From assembly GCA_050011155.1 (NCBI GenBank), contig JBEKJP010000001.1, forward strand, positions 133,128 through 197,127: a DNA stretch of 64,000 nucleotides. The letters run 5' to 3'. Below, piece by piece: positions 1-8,633 of the stretch. The notes under the pieces are model-generated. The model saw only the letters and a program-made list of their open reading frames with translations, ran no database searches and was not told the origin of the DNA. This stretch comes from Palsa-504 sp050011155. Lineage in GTDB: Bacteria > Actinomycetota > Actinomycetes > Streptosporangiales > Streptosporangiaceae. Both the position numbers and the translations under genes were made by a program. Position 1 is the first letter of the stretch. The number at the start of each line of letters is the position of its first letter.

Positions 1-21
1 GAGCCGAGACATCTGCCGATC

Positions 22-1137
22 GTGCCGTCTTACGGGGCCGCGGCCCTCGCCGACCTGTCCTCGTCGATGCTCGCGTCGCTGGACCCGGACGCGCCCGCCG
101 GGCAGAACGTCCTCGGCCTCCCGCCGACCCGGCGCGCCTGCCTGCTCATCATCGACGGCCTGGGCTGGGAACTGCTCCGCGGTCACCCCGCGGCCGCGCC
201 CTTCCTGTCCGAGCTCGCCCGCAACTCCAAGCCGATCACGGCCGGTTTCCCGTCCACCACCGTCACCAGCCTCGGCTCGATCTGCACCGGGCGGCCGCCC
301 GGCCAGCACGGCATCCTCGGTTACCAGGTCATCATCCCTGGCGAGAACCGCCTGCTCAACGGGCTGCGCTGGGATTCCAGGGTCGATCCGAGGCAGTGGC
401 AGCCGCTGCCCACCGTCTACGAACGGGCCACCGCCGCGGGCATCGCGGCGGTGCACGTGGCGCAGAGCGCGTTCCGCGGCACCGGCCTGACGGTGGCGAC
501 CATGCGTGGCGCGGACCTCCGTCCAGCCGACAGCATGGGCGCGCTGGCCGCGCAGGCCGCCACGGCGCTGCGGGAGAACGACCGCGCCTTCGTGACCGTG
601 TACCACGGGGATCTCGACGGCACCGGGCACATGCTCGGGGTCGCCTCCGACGCCTGGTACAACCAGCTGGCCCACGTCGACAAGCTGGCCGAGCAGCTGG
701 CGCGGGCGCTGCCTTCCGGCACCTGCCTGTACGTGACGGCCGACCACGGCATGGTAGACATCAGCCCGGAGGACAAGTTGGACGTGGATGCCCGCCCCGA
801 CCTGCGGTCCGGGCTGGCCCTGCTCGGCGGCGAGCCGCGAGCCAGGCACCTGTACGCGCGCCGTGGCGCCGCCGCCGACCTCCTCGCCACCTGGCGCGAA
901 GTACTCGGCGACCGCGCCTGGGTGCTGTCCAGGGACGAGGCCATCAAGGAGGGCTGGTTCGGCCCGGTCGACGCGGCCATGGCCAGCCGGATCGGCGACG
1001 TGGTGGCCGCCCCGGCCGGATCGCTCGCCCTGGTCGCGACCAAGGCGGAGCCGCGCGAGTCCGCCTTGATCGGCATGCACGGCTCGCTGACTTCCGCGGA
1101 ACAGCTCGTGCCGGCGCTCGCCTACACCGCCGCGTGA
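22..1137 (+). CDS. Alkaline-phosphatase-superfamily phosphodiesterase (nucleotide pyrophosphatase type)
   Basis: The 371-residue product belongs to the type I phosphodiesterase/nucleotide pyrophosphatase group of the alkaline phosphatase superfamily, metal-dependent hydrolases of phosphodiester or pyrophosphate bonds. Visible landmarks are the first metal aspartate in LLIIDGLGW (D45), the nucleophile region GFPSTTVTS (T79/T80), a second metal site in GDLDGTGH (about residue 197) and the DH pair in TADHGM (about residue 240). No signal peptide is seen in the visible part. The frame stays open to base 1 (residues EPRHLPI precede the GTG at 22), so the real start may lie outside the window and the gene may be 5'-truncated here. 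The stop overlaps the next gene by GTGA, indicating translational coupling. The substrate cannot be read from sequence. Confidence 0.85.
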   Translation: MPSYGAAALADLSSSMLASLDPDAPAGQNVLGLPPTRRACLLIIDGLGWELLRGHPAAAPFLSELARNSKPITAGFPSTTVTSLGSICTGRPPGQHGILGYQVIIPGENRLLNGLRWDSRVDPRQWQPLPTVYERATAAGIAAVHVAQSAFRGTGLTVATMRGADLRPADSMGALAAQAATALRENDRAFVTVYHGDLDGTGHMLGVASDAWYNQLAHVDKLAEQLARALPSGTCLYVTADHGMVDISPEDKLDVDARPDLRSGLALLGGEPRARHLYARRGAAADLLATWREVLGDRAWVLSRDEAIKEGWFGPVDAAMASRIGDVVAAPAGSLALVATKAEPRESALIGMHGSLTSAEQLVPALAYTAA

Positions 1138-2042
1138 ACGCGCGCACCGGCCGGGACAGCCTCCTGGTCAGCGCCCGGGCGCTCGTCGTCGAGCTGACCG
1201 CGGAACCGGCGCCGGTTCTCCTCGACGCGCGCTGGCGGCTGGCCGGGCCGCCCGGTACCGACAGCTACCGGCAGGGCCACCTGCCCGGCGCGGTCTTCGC
1301 CGACCTGGACCGGGACCTGGCCGGCCCGCCCGGCCCCGGCGGCCGGCACCCCCTCCCGGACCCGGCGGCCTTCCAGGCCGCGATGCGCGCGGCCGGGGTG
1401 AGCCGGGACCGGCCGGTCGTGGTGTACGACGACGGGGACGCCATGGCCGCCGCCCGCGCCTGGTGGACGCTGCGCTACTTCGGCCACCCGGACGTCCGGG
1501 TGCTCGACGGCGGCTACCGGGCCTGGACCGAGGCCGGCCTGCCGGTGATCGCGGTCGCCCCGGCCCCCGGCCCCGGCGACTTCACCGCCGAGCCCGGCCA
1601 CCTGCCGGTCCTCGACGCGGACGGCGCGCAGGCGACAGCGCGAGCCGGCCTGCTCCTCGACGCGCGGACGGGGGAGCGCTACCGGGGCGAGACCGAGCCG
1701 GTCGACCCGGTCGCCGGGCACATCCCCGGCGCGATCAGCGTGCCTACCATCGGCAACGCGAACCCCGACGGCACCTTCCGCGACCCCGCCGAGCTAGCCG
1801 CCCGCTTCACCGCCCTCGGTGCCGCCCCCGCCGCGACCTCCCCGGTCGCGGCGGATGCTCCCGGCGGGGGAGTGCCGCCCGCGATACCAGTCGGCGCCTA
1901 CTGCGGCTCGGGCGTCACCGCCGCGCACGAGGTCCTCGCCCTCGCCTTGGCCGGCATCCCGGCCGCGCTCTACGTCGGCTCCTGGTCCGACTGGATCACC
2001 GACCCCACCCGCCCCGTCATCACCGGCCCCGACCCAGCCTGA
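1134..2042 (+). CDS. Sulfurtransferase (two-domain rhodanese)
   Basis: A 302-residue thiosulfate/3-mercaptopyruvate sulfurtransferase. It has two rhodanese domains: an inactive N-terminal one (about residues 15-145; VVVYDDGDAMAAARAWW replaces the catalytic-cysteine loop) and a C-terminal catalytic one. The active-site loop is YCGSGVTAAHE with C257, close to the CRxGxT/CGSGVTA consensus. The typical GHIPGAI and LLDAR strands precede it. The GTG at 1134 overlaps the upstream stop by four bases, so the two genes form an operon. The enzyme moves sulfane sulfur to cyanide or thiol acceptors in the cytosol; the physiological acceptor is not evident. A proline/alanine-rich insert (about residues 226-248) just before the active site is unusual. 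Confidence 0.9.
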   Translation: MNARTGRDSLLVSARALVVELTAEPAPVLLDARWRLAGPPGTDSYRQGHLPGAVFADLDRDLAGPPGPGGRHPLPDPAAFQAAMRAAGVSRDRPVVVYDDGDAMAAARAWWTLRYFGHPDVRVLDGGYRAWTEAGLPVIAVAPAPGPGDFTAEPGHLPVLDADGAQATARAGLLLDARTGERYRGETEPVDPVAGHIPGAISVPTIGNANPDGTFRDPAELAARFTALGAAPAATSPVAADAPGGGVPPAIPVGAYCGSGVTAAHEVLALALAGIPAALYVGSWSDWITDPTRPVITGPDPA

Positions 2043-2064
2043 CGACCAGCCCTCGCCCATCACC

Positions 2065-2121
2065 TTCATGATCGTGGCCAGATTCGGACGATATTTAACC
2101 GTTTCTGGCCGCGATCATGAA
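2065..2121. repeat. 57-bp hairpin element, copy 1
   Basis: An inverted repeat with arms TTCATGATCGTGGCCAGA (2065-2082) and TCTGGCCGCGATCATGAA (2104-2121), 17 of 18 pairs plus one G.T wobble. It is followed inward by a small internal bulge, a CGG/CCG stem and an 11-nt loop. It lies just after the sulfurtransferase stop, in a convergent gap. Copy 2 has the same length and the same fold. Confidence 0.85.
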
Positions 2122-2206
2122 ACCCCCAGTCGCGGCCCCACGCTGTCGCCACTCCTCCCTCTGCAACCACACCTACTTCACGTCACGAGGGCATGCGAGC
2201 AGCTTT

Positions 2207-2263
2207 TTCATGATCGCGGGCAGTTCCGGTCGAAATCCGGCCGTAACTGCCCGCGATCATGAA
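2207..2263. repeat. 57-bp hairpin element, copy 2
   Basis: Arms TTCATGATCGCGGGCAGTT (2207-2225) and AACTGCCCGCGATCATGAA (2245-2263) pair perfectly over 19 bp. The inner CGG/CCG stem and loop match copy 1. Relative to copy 1, stem positions 14/44 change from C-G to G-C and 18/40 from A-T to T-A, so pairing is kept by compensatory change. It could act as a bidirectional terminator or as a REP-like element. Confidence 0.85.
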
Positions 2264-2370
2264 TCAATCGCGTTGAGAAGACCCCATCCGTCTCAGAGAC
2301 CTCACTGATCTTCGCCGAGACGATGGCGGATGTGTCGCCGGGGCGGCCCCGGTGCCGGCCGCCGCGGCGG

Positions 2371-3429
2371 CTAGGCCAGTGCTTCCGGCGGGACGTTGTA
2401 GGGGGTGATGACCTGGATGGGGGCGGGTGAGGTGACGATGGAGCCGTCCAGCGCGCCGTGCGCCTGCATGATGATCTGACAGGCCCGGTGCATGTCCCGG
2501 CGCAGATCGTGATAGAGCACGGCGGACAGCCGCCCCGCCTGGAGCAGGTCCCGGTTGTCCCGGTCCAGGTCGTGCGCGATAAACGCCCGGCACGGGCGCT
2601 GCCGGGCGTCGAAGGCGCCGAGGATGGCCCGGTTCCCGCCGCCGATCGAGTAGACGGCCTCGATGCCCGGGTACTGGTCCAGGGCGCCCAGCACCAGCTC
2701 GTATACCGACGTGTCGAGCCCGTCGCTGTCGGTGATCTCGACGAGGTGCCGGTGCGGCCACCGATCGCGGAGCGCGGACCGGAAGCCGATCTCACGCTCC
2801 TCCTCGCCGCGGAACACGCTGCGGCTCAGCGCGACCAGGATGCGGCTGTCCCGACCCGGAGAGTCCGCGGACCCCGGCGGGTCGCCTAGCCACTGGTTGA
2901 CGAGGTAGGCCGCGGTCGCGCCGGCCGACCGGTTGTCCATCCCCACGTAGGCCACCCGCTTGCTGAACGGCAGGTCGCTCACCAGCGTGACGACGGGGAT
3001 GCCGGCCTGGCTCAGGCGCAGCACGGCGGCGTTTACCTCGGGTGCCTCCGGCGCCTTGAGGATGACCCCGCGCGAGCCCCGCCGGGCGATGGCGTCCAGC
3101 GTCTCGGCGATCTCGGCCGGCTCGCCCTTCTCGCGGAAGCCGAACCGGGACCGCACCACCGCGGGCCGCAGCGACGGGAGTTCCTGCTCCAGCGCGGCCT
3201 TGACCGCGGCGGAGAACCGGTCGGGCGTCTGCATCACGATGTCGATCATGAACACCCGGCCGTTGAGCCGCAGCTGGCTGCGTTGCCGGTCCAGGTCGGC
3301 GATGGCCTGCCTGATGTCGTTGACGGTGCTCGGGCGGACGCCGCCGCGCTGGTTGAGGACGCGGTCCACAGTGGCCTCGCTCACGCCGGCCTGCCGGGCA
3401 ATCTCCCGGATCGGATAGGGATGGGCCAT
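2371..3429 (-). CDS. LacI-family transcriptional regulator of the adjacent inositol-type operon
   Basis: A 352-residue LacI/PurR-type repressor. The N-terminal helix-turn-helix is IREIARQAGVSEATVDRVLN (residues 7-26), with the family's V-S-x-A-T-V-x-R-V-L-N signature. From about residue 60 it has a periplasmic-binding-protein-like effector domain (MIDIVMQTPDRFS; HDLDRDNRDLL near the C terminus). It is transcribed divergently from the IolD-led operon across a 242-bp gap, the usual arrangement for a local catabolic repressor. The expected inducer is an inositol-related compound or intermediate; that assignment is inference from position. Confidence 0.88.
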   Translation of the reverse strand: MAHPYPIREIARQAGVSEATVDRVLNQRGGVRPSTVNDIRQAIADLDRQRSQLRLNGRVFMIDIVMQTPDRFSAAVKAALEQELPSLRPAVVRSRFGFREKGEPAEIAETLDAIARRGSRGVILKAPEAPEVNAAVLRLSQAGIPVVTLVSDLPFSKRVAYVGMDNRSAGATAAYLVNQWLGDPPGSADSPGRDSRILVALSRSVFRGEEEREIGFRSALRDRWPHRHLVEITDSDGLDTSVYELVLGALDQYPGIEAVYSIGGGNRAILGAFDARQRPCRAFIAHDLDRDNRDLLQAGRLSAVLYHDLRRDMHRACQIIMQAHGALDGSIVTSPAPIQVITPYNVPPEALA

Positions 3430-3671
3430 GAAGCACGTCCTGATGGATTAGTGAGGTTTCTCCTTCGAGACCATACCTGGCCCAAACGGTGTCCGCCAAG
3501 CACCGCTTGATCCCAGCAACAAAGCGATTAGCCACCTCGTTCGGCAAAAATAGGTCCCTCAGAATGACGGTTTTTTGACGGATTCGGATCTGTTGACTTG
3601 GTGGATCGGCTCATGCAGTGTCGAGTTCATCCGACCGAGGCACCGGTGCCCGGTAGAGGAAGGATCCGACG
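3430..3671. promoter_or_regulatory. Divergent promoter region of the LacI-type regulator and iolD operon
   Basis: 242 bp between divergent starts, noticeably richer in A/T than the genes. TTGACT at 3593-3598 is a candidate -35 element for the rightward operon, but the matching -10 is weak. Runs such as GGCAAAAATAGG and a T6 tract (3571-3576) lie here. I could not define one clear LacI-type palindromic operator. Confidence 0.4.
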
Positions 3672-5654
3672 ATGACCACCACGACCGTGCGGCTGACGAC
3701 CGCCCAGGCCCTCGTGACGTACCTGTCCCGGCAGTACTCCGTCGCCGACGGGCAGCGCCGCCGGCTGATCCCCGCCACGTCGGGCATCTTCGGCCACGGC
3801 AACGTGGCTGGCCTGGGCCAGGCCCTGGACCAGCTCAGCGACGCCATGCCGTTCATCCAGGGCCGCAACGAGCAGGCCCTGGTGCACGCGGCCACCGCGT
3901 TCGCCAAGCACAGCCGGCGGCACGCCACGCTCGCGGTCACCGCCTCGATCGGCCCGGGCGCGCTGAACATGGTCACCGGCGCGGCGCTGGCCACCGTCAA
4001 CCGGCTGCCCGTGCTGCTGCTGCCCGGCGACACCTACGCGACCAGGCACCAGGGCCCGGTGCTGCAGCAGTTGCAGCACCCCGTCGAGGCCGATGTCACG
4101 GTGAACGACGCCTTCCGCCCGGCCTGCCGCTTCTTCGACCGCATCACCCGGCCCGAGCAGCTGCTCACCGCGCTGCCCGCGGCCATGCGGGTGCTGACCG
4201 ACCCGGTGGACGCCGGGGCGGCCGTGATCTCGCTGCCGCAGGACATCCAGGCCCACGCCTACGACTGGCCGGCGGCATTTCTCGCCGAACGGGACTGGGT
4301 TATCCGCCGTCCCCAGCCGGATCCAGCCGAAATCGACGCGGTGCTGGCCCTGCTGGCCGCGGCCGAGCGGCCGCTGATCATCGCGGGCGGCGGCGTCATC
4401 TACTCCGGCGCCACCGCCGAGCTCGAGCGCCTGGCCGGGACCGCCGGCCTCCCGGTGCTTGAGACCTTCGCAGGCAAGGGCGCCGTCCAGCGCCGGGAGT
4501 GGTGGCAGCTGGGTGGCATCGGCCTGGAAGGCACCCCCGCGGCCAACGCCCTGGCCCGCGAGGCCGACCTGGTGCTGACCGTCGGCTCCCGGCTGACCGA
4601 CTTCGCCACCGCCTCCCACTCGCTGTTCGCCCATCCGGACGTGCAGTTCGCCAGTGTCAACGTGAGTCCGCGCGACGCCGACCGGCTCGGCGCCGTCGGC
4701 GTCATCGCCGACGCCAGGCAGGCGCTGGCCGCGCTGGCCGACGGCGCGGCCAGCGCCGGCGTTCAGGCCCCCGCGGCCTGGCGGGCCCGGGCCGAGCGGC
4801 TGAACGGCGACTGGGCCGGGGTCCGCGCCGCCGCGCTCGACCCCGACCGGGCGTTCGACCCGGCGCAGGCGGGACCGGACGTGGTCACCACCACCGGCGC
4901 GGTCCTCACCCAGGGCCAGGTCATCGGGGTCCTCCAGGAGCAGGCCCAGGACGGCGACGTGGTGATCGCGGCCGCCGGAGGCCCGCCCGGGGACCTGCTC
5001 AAGGTGTGGGACGCGACCGGCGGCCGTCGCTGCCACCTGGAGTTCGGCTTCTCCTGCATGGGCTACGAGATCCCGGCCGCGCTCGGCGTCCGGCTGGCCG
5101 AGGCCGATCAGGGCGCGCGGGTCGTCTCGTTCCTCGGCGACGGCACCTTCCTGCTGGCGCCGACGGAGCTGGTCACCGCGGCCCAGGAAGGCCTGGCCGT
5201 CACGCTCGTCGTCCCCGAGAACCAGGGCTATCAGGTCATCCACCGGCTGCAGATGCTGCGCAGCGGGCGCGAGTTCGGCAACGAGTTCCGCTACCGGACC
5301 GAACCGCTCGAGCTGGCCAGCGGGCCCTCGCCGGAGGCGCCAGGGGACAGCGAAACCAAGACGCCGCGGCTGGAGGGCGACTACCTCCGCCTGGACCTGG
5401 TGCAGGTCGCGGCCGGCCTCGGCGCCCGCGCCCGTCGCGCCGGCACCGCGGCCGAGCTGCGGGAGGCGCTGTCGGAGACCCGCGGGCACCCCGGTCCGGT
5501 GGTGATCGTGGTGCCGGTCATCCCGCACGCCGACCTGCCCGGCGCGGGGGTCTGGTGGGACGTCGCCCCCGCCGAGGTGTCCGCCACCGAGGCCACGGCC
5601 GGCCTGCGGACCGAATACGAAACCGACCTGATCGGCCAGAGGTGGTTCGGGTGA
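3672..5654 (+). CDS. iolD: 3D-(3,5/4)-trihydroxycyclohexane-1,2-dione acylhydrolase-like ThDP enzyme
   Basis: A 660-residue thiamine-diphosphate enzyme of the IolD group, which hydrolytically opens the cyclohexanedione ring formed from inosose and gives 5-deoxy-glucuronate. The N-terminal PYR domain carries the cofactor-activating glutamate in GRNEQ (E67). The C-terminal PP domain carries the metal/diphosphate motif LGDGTF (about residue 493), followed by PENQG in place of the usual paired asparagines. The HRLQM segment and the C-terminal WWDVAPAEVS stretch are characteristic of IolD rather than of acetolactate synthase. The ATG start follows GAGGAAGGATCC. The stop overlaps the aldolase start by GTGA. 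The length is typical for the family. Confidence 0.87.
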   Translation: MTTTTVRLTTAQALVTYLSRQYSVADGQRRRLIPATSGIFGHGNVAGLGQALDQLSDAMPFIQGRNEQALVHAATAFAKHSRRHATLAVTASIGPGALNMVTGAALATVNRLPVLLLPGDTYATRHQGPVLQQLQHPVEADVTVNDAFRPACRFFDRITRPEQLLTALPAAMRVLTDPVDAGAAVISLPQDIQAHAYDWPAAFLAERDWVIRRPQPDPAEIDAVLALLAAAERPLIIAGGGVIYSGATAELERLAGTAGLPVLETFAGKGAVQRREWWQLGGIGLEGTPAANALAREADLVLTVGSRLTDFATASHSLFAHPDVQFASVNVSPRDADRLGAVGVIADARQALAALADGAASAGVQAPAAWRARAERLNGDWAGVRAAALDPDRAFDPAQAGPDVVTTTGAVLTQGQVIGVLQEQAQDGDVVIAAAGGPPGDLLKVWDATGGRRCHLEFGFSCMGYEIPAALGVRLAEADQGARVVSFLGDGTFLLAPTELVTAAQEGLAVTLVVPENQGYQVIHRLQMLRSGREFGNEFRYRTEPLELASGPSPEAPGDSETKTPRLEGDYLRLDLVQVAAGLGARARRAGTAAELREALSETRGHPGPVVIVVPVIPHADLPGAGVWWDVAPAEVSATEATAGLRTEYETDLIGQRWFG

Positions 5655-6433
5655 ACCCGCTCAACCACGGTGCCCTGGCCGCCGCGGTCAGGTCGGGCAC
5701 GGCCACGCTCGGCACGTTCATCGGCGGCGCGTCGCCGGTCGCCGCCGAGGTCTGCGCCGCCGCCGGTGTCGACTGGGTGCTGCTCGACCTCGAGCACGGG
5801 TCCGGCGGCGAGGAGCAGGTTCGTGACGTGGTGCCCGCCGCCGGGAGCTACGGCGTCCCGACCGTGGTCCGGGTCGAATCCGCGGCCCGCATCCGGATGG
5901 GGCGCGTGCTCGACGCCGGAGCCGCGGGGATCATGCTGCCCCGGATGAACACGGCCGAGGAGGTCGCCGAGGCGGTCAGGCACCTGCGCTACCCGCCGGA
6001 GGGTGACCGGGGCGTGGCGACCTACAACCGGGCGTGCCGGTTCGGCCTCGACCCGGGCGCCCTGGACCGGGCCAACGCCGAGGTCCTCGGCGTGATCCAG
6101 ATCGAGTCGGCGGCCGCCGTCGGGAACGCCGAGGCGATCGCCGCCCTGGACGGGGTGGACGTGCTGTTCGTCGGTCCCCGTGACCTCAGCCACGACCTGG
6201 GAGTCCCCGGCCAGCTCACCGCGCCGGCGTTCACCGAGGCCCTCGCGCGCGTCCTGGCGGCGGGCCGCAAGCACGGCAAGGCCTGCGGGTTGCTGGTGAA
6301 CGACGGCGCCGCCGCGGCCCAGCGGCTGGAACAGGGCTGGACGTTCGTCGGCATCGGCTCGGACTCCACCCTGCTGGCCACCGCCGTCACCGCCGAGTTC
6401 GGCCGGGCCCGCGCCGCATCCAAGCCTGAGTAG
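5651..6433 (+). CDS. HpcH/HpaI-family class II aldolase
   Basis: A 260-residue TIM-barrel aldolase of the HpcH/HpaI/citrate lyase beta family. Landmarks are the catalytic histidine motif LDLEHGS (about residue 41), the metal-binding glutamate in IQIES (about residue 150) and the aspartate in VGPRDLS (about residue 176). Family members split 4-hydroxy-2-oxo acids into pyruvate or a related oxo acid plus an aldehyde. The GTG at 5651 overlaps the iolD stop. An enzyme of this class is unexpected in an inositol operon, where the aldolase (IolJ) is normally of the fructose-bisphosphate type, so the true carbon source may be another cyclitol or sugar acid. Confidence 0.85.
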   Translation: MNPLNHGALAAAVRSGTATLGTFIGGASPVAAEVCAAAGVDWVLLDLEHGSGGEEQVRDVVPAAGSYGVPTVVRVESAARIRMGRVLDAGAAGIMLPRMNTAEEVAEAVRHLRYPPEGDRGVATYNRACRFGLDPGALDRANAEVLGVIQIESAAAVGNAEAIAALDGVDVLFVGPRDLSHDLGVPGQLTAPAFTEALARVLAAGRKHGKACGLLVNDGAAAAQRLEQGWTFVGIGSDSTLLATAVTAEFGRARAASKPE

Positions 6434-6448
6434 AAGAAGGAACCCGGC

Positions 6449-7666
6449 ATGAGCATCACCGACGACGGATACGCCCGGCCCGGCATCGGGCTGATCAGCG
6501 TGGGCTGGATGGGCAAGCTGCACAGCCGCGCCTACCAGTTCATCCCGCTGACCTACCCCGAGCTGAAGATCCGCCCCCGCTTCGTGCACGCGGCCGATAC
6601 CGCCCCGGACCGGGCCGACTACGCCCGCGAGGTCCTCGGCTACGCCCGGGTCAGCACCGACTACCGCGACGTGCTCGCCGATCCCGAGGTCGACGTGGTG
6701 TCCATCTGCGCGCCGAACATGCTGCACCGCCAGATCGGCGTCGCGGCCGCCCGGGCCGGCAAGCCGTTCTGGATCGAGAAGCCGGTGGGCCGGGACGCCG
6801 GCGAGACGGCCGAGGTCGCCGCCGCGGCCCGCGCGGCCGGCCTGATCACCTCGATCGGCTACAACTACCGGCATGTCCCCGCGGTGGAGCGGGTCCGCGA
6901 GCTGATCGCGGCCGGGCGGCTCGGCCGTATCACCAACGTGCGCGCGGTTTTCTTCAACAGCTACGCGGCCGAGCCCAACGGCGCCCTGTCCTGGCGGTTC
7001 CGCCAGGCGGAGGCGGGCAGCGGCGCGCTGGGCGACCTGCTCAGCCACGTGGTCGACCTTATGCAGTACGTGGTCGCGCCGATCGCCGAGGTCAGCTCGC
7101 TGCTGTCCACCGTGTACGCGCAGCGGCCCATCTTGCCGATGGGATCGGCCACGCACTTCGCCGTGATCGAGAACGGTGAGCTCGGCGACGTGGAGAACGA
7201 CGACTACGTGGCGGCCCTGGTGCGGTTCGGGGGCGGGGCACAAGGGGCCGTCGGCACGCTGGAGGCCTCCCGGGTCAGCGTCGGCCCGGAATGCGCGCTC
7301 GGCTTCGAGATCTACGGCACGGACGGCTCCGCCACCTGGAACTTCGAGCAGATGAACGAGCTGCGCGTGTGCCTGGGGCGCACGAGCTCCGACCGCGGTT
7401 ACACCACCATCCTCGGCAACTCCGCCCTGGGGGACTACGCCCGGTTCCAGCCGGGCCCGGGCAACAGCATGAGCTACGACGACCTGAAGGTCATCGAGGC
7501 GAAGAAGTTCCTGGTCGCGGTGGCTGGTGGCGAGCAGCGCAACTCGACGATCGAGGAGGCGCACGCCGACGCCGAGGTCATCGCCGCGACGGCGGCCTCC
7601 GCCCGGGACGGCGCCTGGCACCAGGTGGCGCCGGTCCCCGGAGCCACCTTCGGGCACCCCGGGTGA
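6449..7666 (+). CDS. Gfo/Idh/MocA-family NAD(P)-dependent dehydrogenase
   Basis: A 405-residue oxidoreductase. The N-terminal Rossmann fold has GLISVGWMGKLHSRAY (G-x-V-G-x-M-G plus the following histidine). IEKPVG (about residue 110) supplies the conserved catalytic-region lysine. The C-terminal alpha/beta domain, with GALGDLLSHVVDLMQY, supplies the other active-site residues (D and H). Members of this family oxidise inositol to inosose (IolG) or act on related polyols and sugars. The start is supported by the purine-rich AGAAGGAA about 10 nt upstream. It is the third gene of the operon, 15 bp after the aldolase. Its length exceeds classical IolG (about 340), so a non-inositol polyol is possible. 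Confidence 0.87.
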   Translation: MSITDDGYARPGIGLISVGWMGKLHSRAYQFIPLTYPELKIRPRFVHAADTAPDRADYAREVLGYARVSTDYRDVLADPEVDVVSICAPNMLHRQIGVAAARAGKPFWIEKPVGRDAGETAEVAAAARAAGLITSIGYNYRHVPAVERVRELIAAGRLGRITNVRAVFFNSYAAEPNGALSWRFRQAEAGSGALGDLLSHVVDLMQYVVAPIAEVSSLLSTVYAQRPILPMGSATHFAVIENGELGDVENDDYVAALVRFGGGAQGAVGTLEASRVSVGPECALGFEIYGTDGSATWNFEQMNELRVCLGRTSSDRGYTTILGNSALGDYARFQPGPGNSMSYDDLKVIEAKKFLVAVAGGEQRNSTIEEAHADAEVIAATAASARDGAWHQVAPVPGATFGHPG

Positions 7667-7754
7667 CCAGCAGCCAGGCACTGCCAGTGGTGGTGGCGCT
7701 GGGGGCCGTCGCCGACCCCACCTGGCGCAACCACGCACGCAAGGAGATTCCCGC

Positions 7755-8633
7755 ATGATCACCCCCGCAGACAAGATCGCCGGCGCGCCCATTTCCTGGG
7801 GCGTGTGCGAAGTGCCCGGCTGGGGTTACCAGCTCTCGCCCGGCCAGGTCCTGACCGAGATGCAGCAGGTCGGGCTGGCCGCCACCGAGTTCGGGCCGGA
7901 CGGCTTCCTGCCGGCTGACCCGGCGTTGATGGCGGAATTCCTCGCCTCCCGTCACCTGACCGCGGTCGGCGGCTTCACGCCGGTGGTGCTGCACCAGCCC
8001 GGGCACGACCCGGCGCCGGAGATCGACCGGCTGCTCGACGGCTACGACGCCGCGCATGCCGGCGTCCTGGTGCTATCGGCCGCCACCGGTCAGGACGGCT
8101 ACGACACCCGGCCTGACCTGGACGAGGCGGGTTGGAAGACGCTGCTCACCAACCTCGACCGGCTCACCGGCCTGGCTGCGGCCCGCGGCGTCAGCGCCGT
8201 CCTGCATCCGCACGTCGGCACCATGGTCGAGCGCGGCGAGGAGGTCCAGCGGGTGCTCGAGGGCTCGGCCATCTCGCTCTGCCTGGACACCGGGCACCTG
8301 CTCATCGGCGGGACCGACCCGGCCGAGCTGACCAGGCAGGCACCGGAACGCGTCGCGCACACCCACTTCAAGGACGTCAACGACCAGATCGCGGCTCAGG
8401 TCCGGTCGGGCCGGCTGACCTACACCGAAGGGGTCAGCCGCGGCATGTACCGGCCGCTTGGCAGCGGGGACGTCGACTTCGCCGCGATCGTCAGCCACCT
8501 GCGCGGCCGTGACTACGACGGCTGGTACGTCCTGGAGCAGGACACCATCTTGACCGAGGCACCCCGCGACGAAGGCCCCGTCGCCGACGTCAGGCAGAGC
8601 GCCAGCTACCTGCGCTCGCTGCTGGTCAGCTAG
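7755..8633 (+). CDS. IolE-like sugar phosphate isomerase/epimerase (inosose dehydratase type)
   Basis: A 292-residue TIM-barrel protein of the AP endonuclease 2/xylose isomerase-like family. The N terminus GAPISWGVCEVPGWG resembles inosose dehydratase (IolE). Metal ligands are visible in LCLDTGHLLIGG, the HTHFKDV motif and the late glutamate of YVLEQDT. A strong Shine-Dalgarno AAGGAG (7741-7746) sits 8 nt before the ATG at 7755, so I prefer this start to in-frame upstream codons that run into the previous gene. If it acts as IolE it would produce the IolD substrate, with the dehydrogenase upstream of it. No IolB, IolC, IolA or inositol transporter is present in the window. Confidence 0.82.
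   Translation: MITPADKIAGAPISWGVCEVPGWGYQLSPGQVLTEMQQVGLAATEFGPDGFLPADPALMAEFLASRHLTAVGGFTPVVLHQPGHDPAPEIDRLLDGYDAAHAGVLVLSAATGQDGYDTRPDLDEAGWKTLLTNLDRLTGLAAARGVSAVLHPHVGTMVERGEEVQRVLEGSAISLCLDTGHLLIGGTDPAELTRQAPERVAHTHFKDVNDQIAAQVRSGRLTYTEGVSRGMYRPLGSGDVDFAAIVSHLRGRDYDGWYVLEQDTILTEAPRDEGPVADVRQSASYLRSLLVS

Larger units (their letters stand above)
2043..2370. other. Gene-free convergent gap
   Basis: 328 bp between the 3' ends of the sulfurtransferase and the LacI-type regulator. I see no plausible coding sequence on either strand. Its content is the two 57-bp hairpins, 142 bp apart start to start, with no other recognisable signal. Confidence 0.75.

Noticed and set aside
2065..2263. CRISPR-like interpretation of the paired 57-bp repeats
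   Set aside because: Only two units, palindromic throughout, no uniform spacers and no cas genes.
3627..5528. A 633-codon minus-strand open frame opposite iolD
   Set aside because: Shadow of the clear IolD gene, no domain, biased composition.
5381..7792. An 803-codon minus-strand open frame opposite the aldolase and dehydrogenase genes
   Set aside because: It spans three genuine plus-strand genes and shows no family signature.
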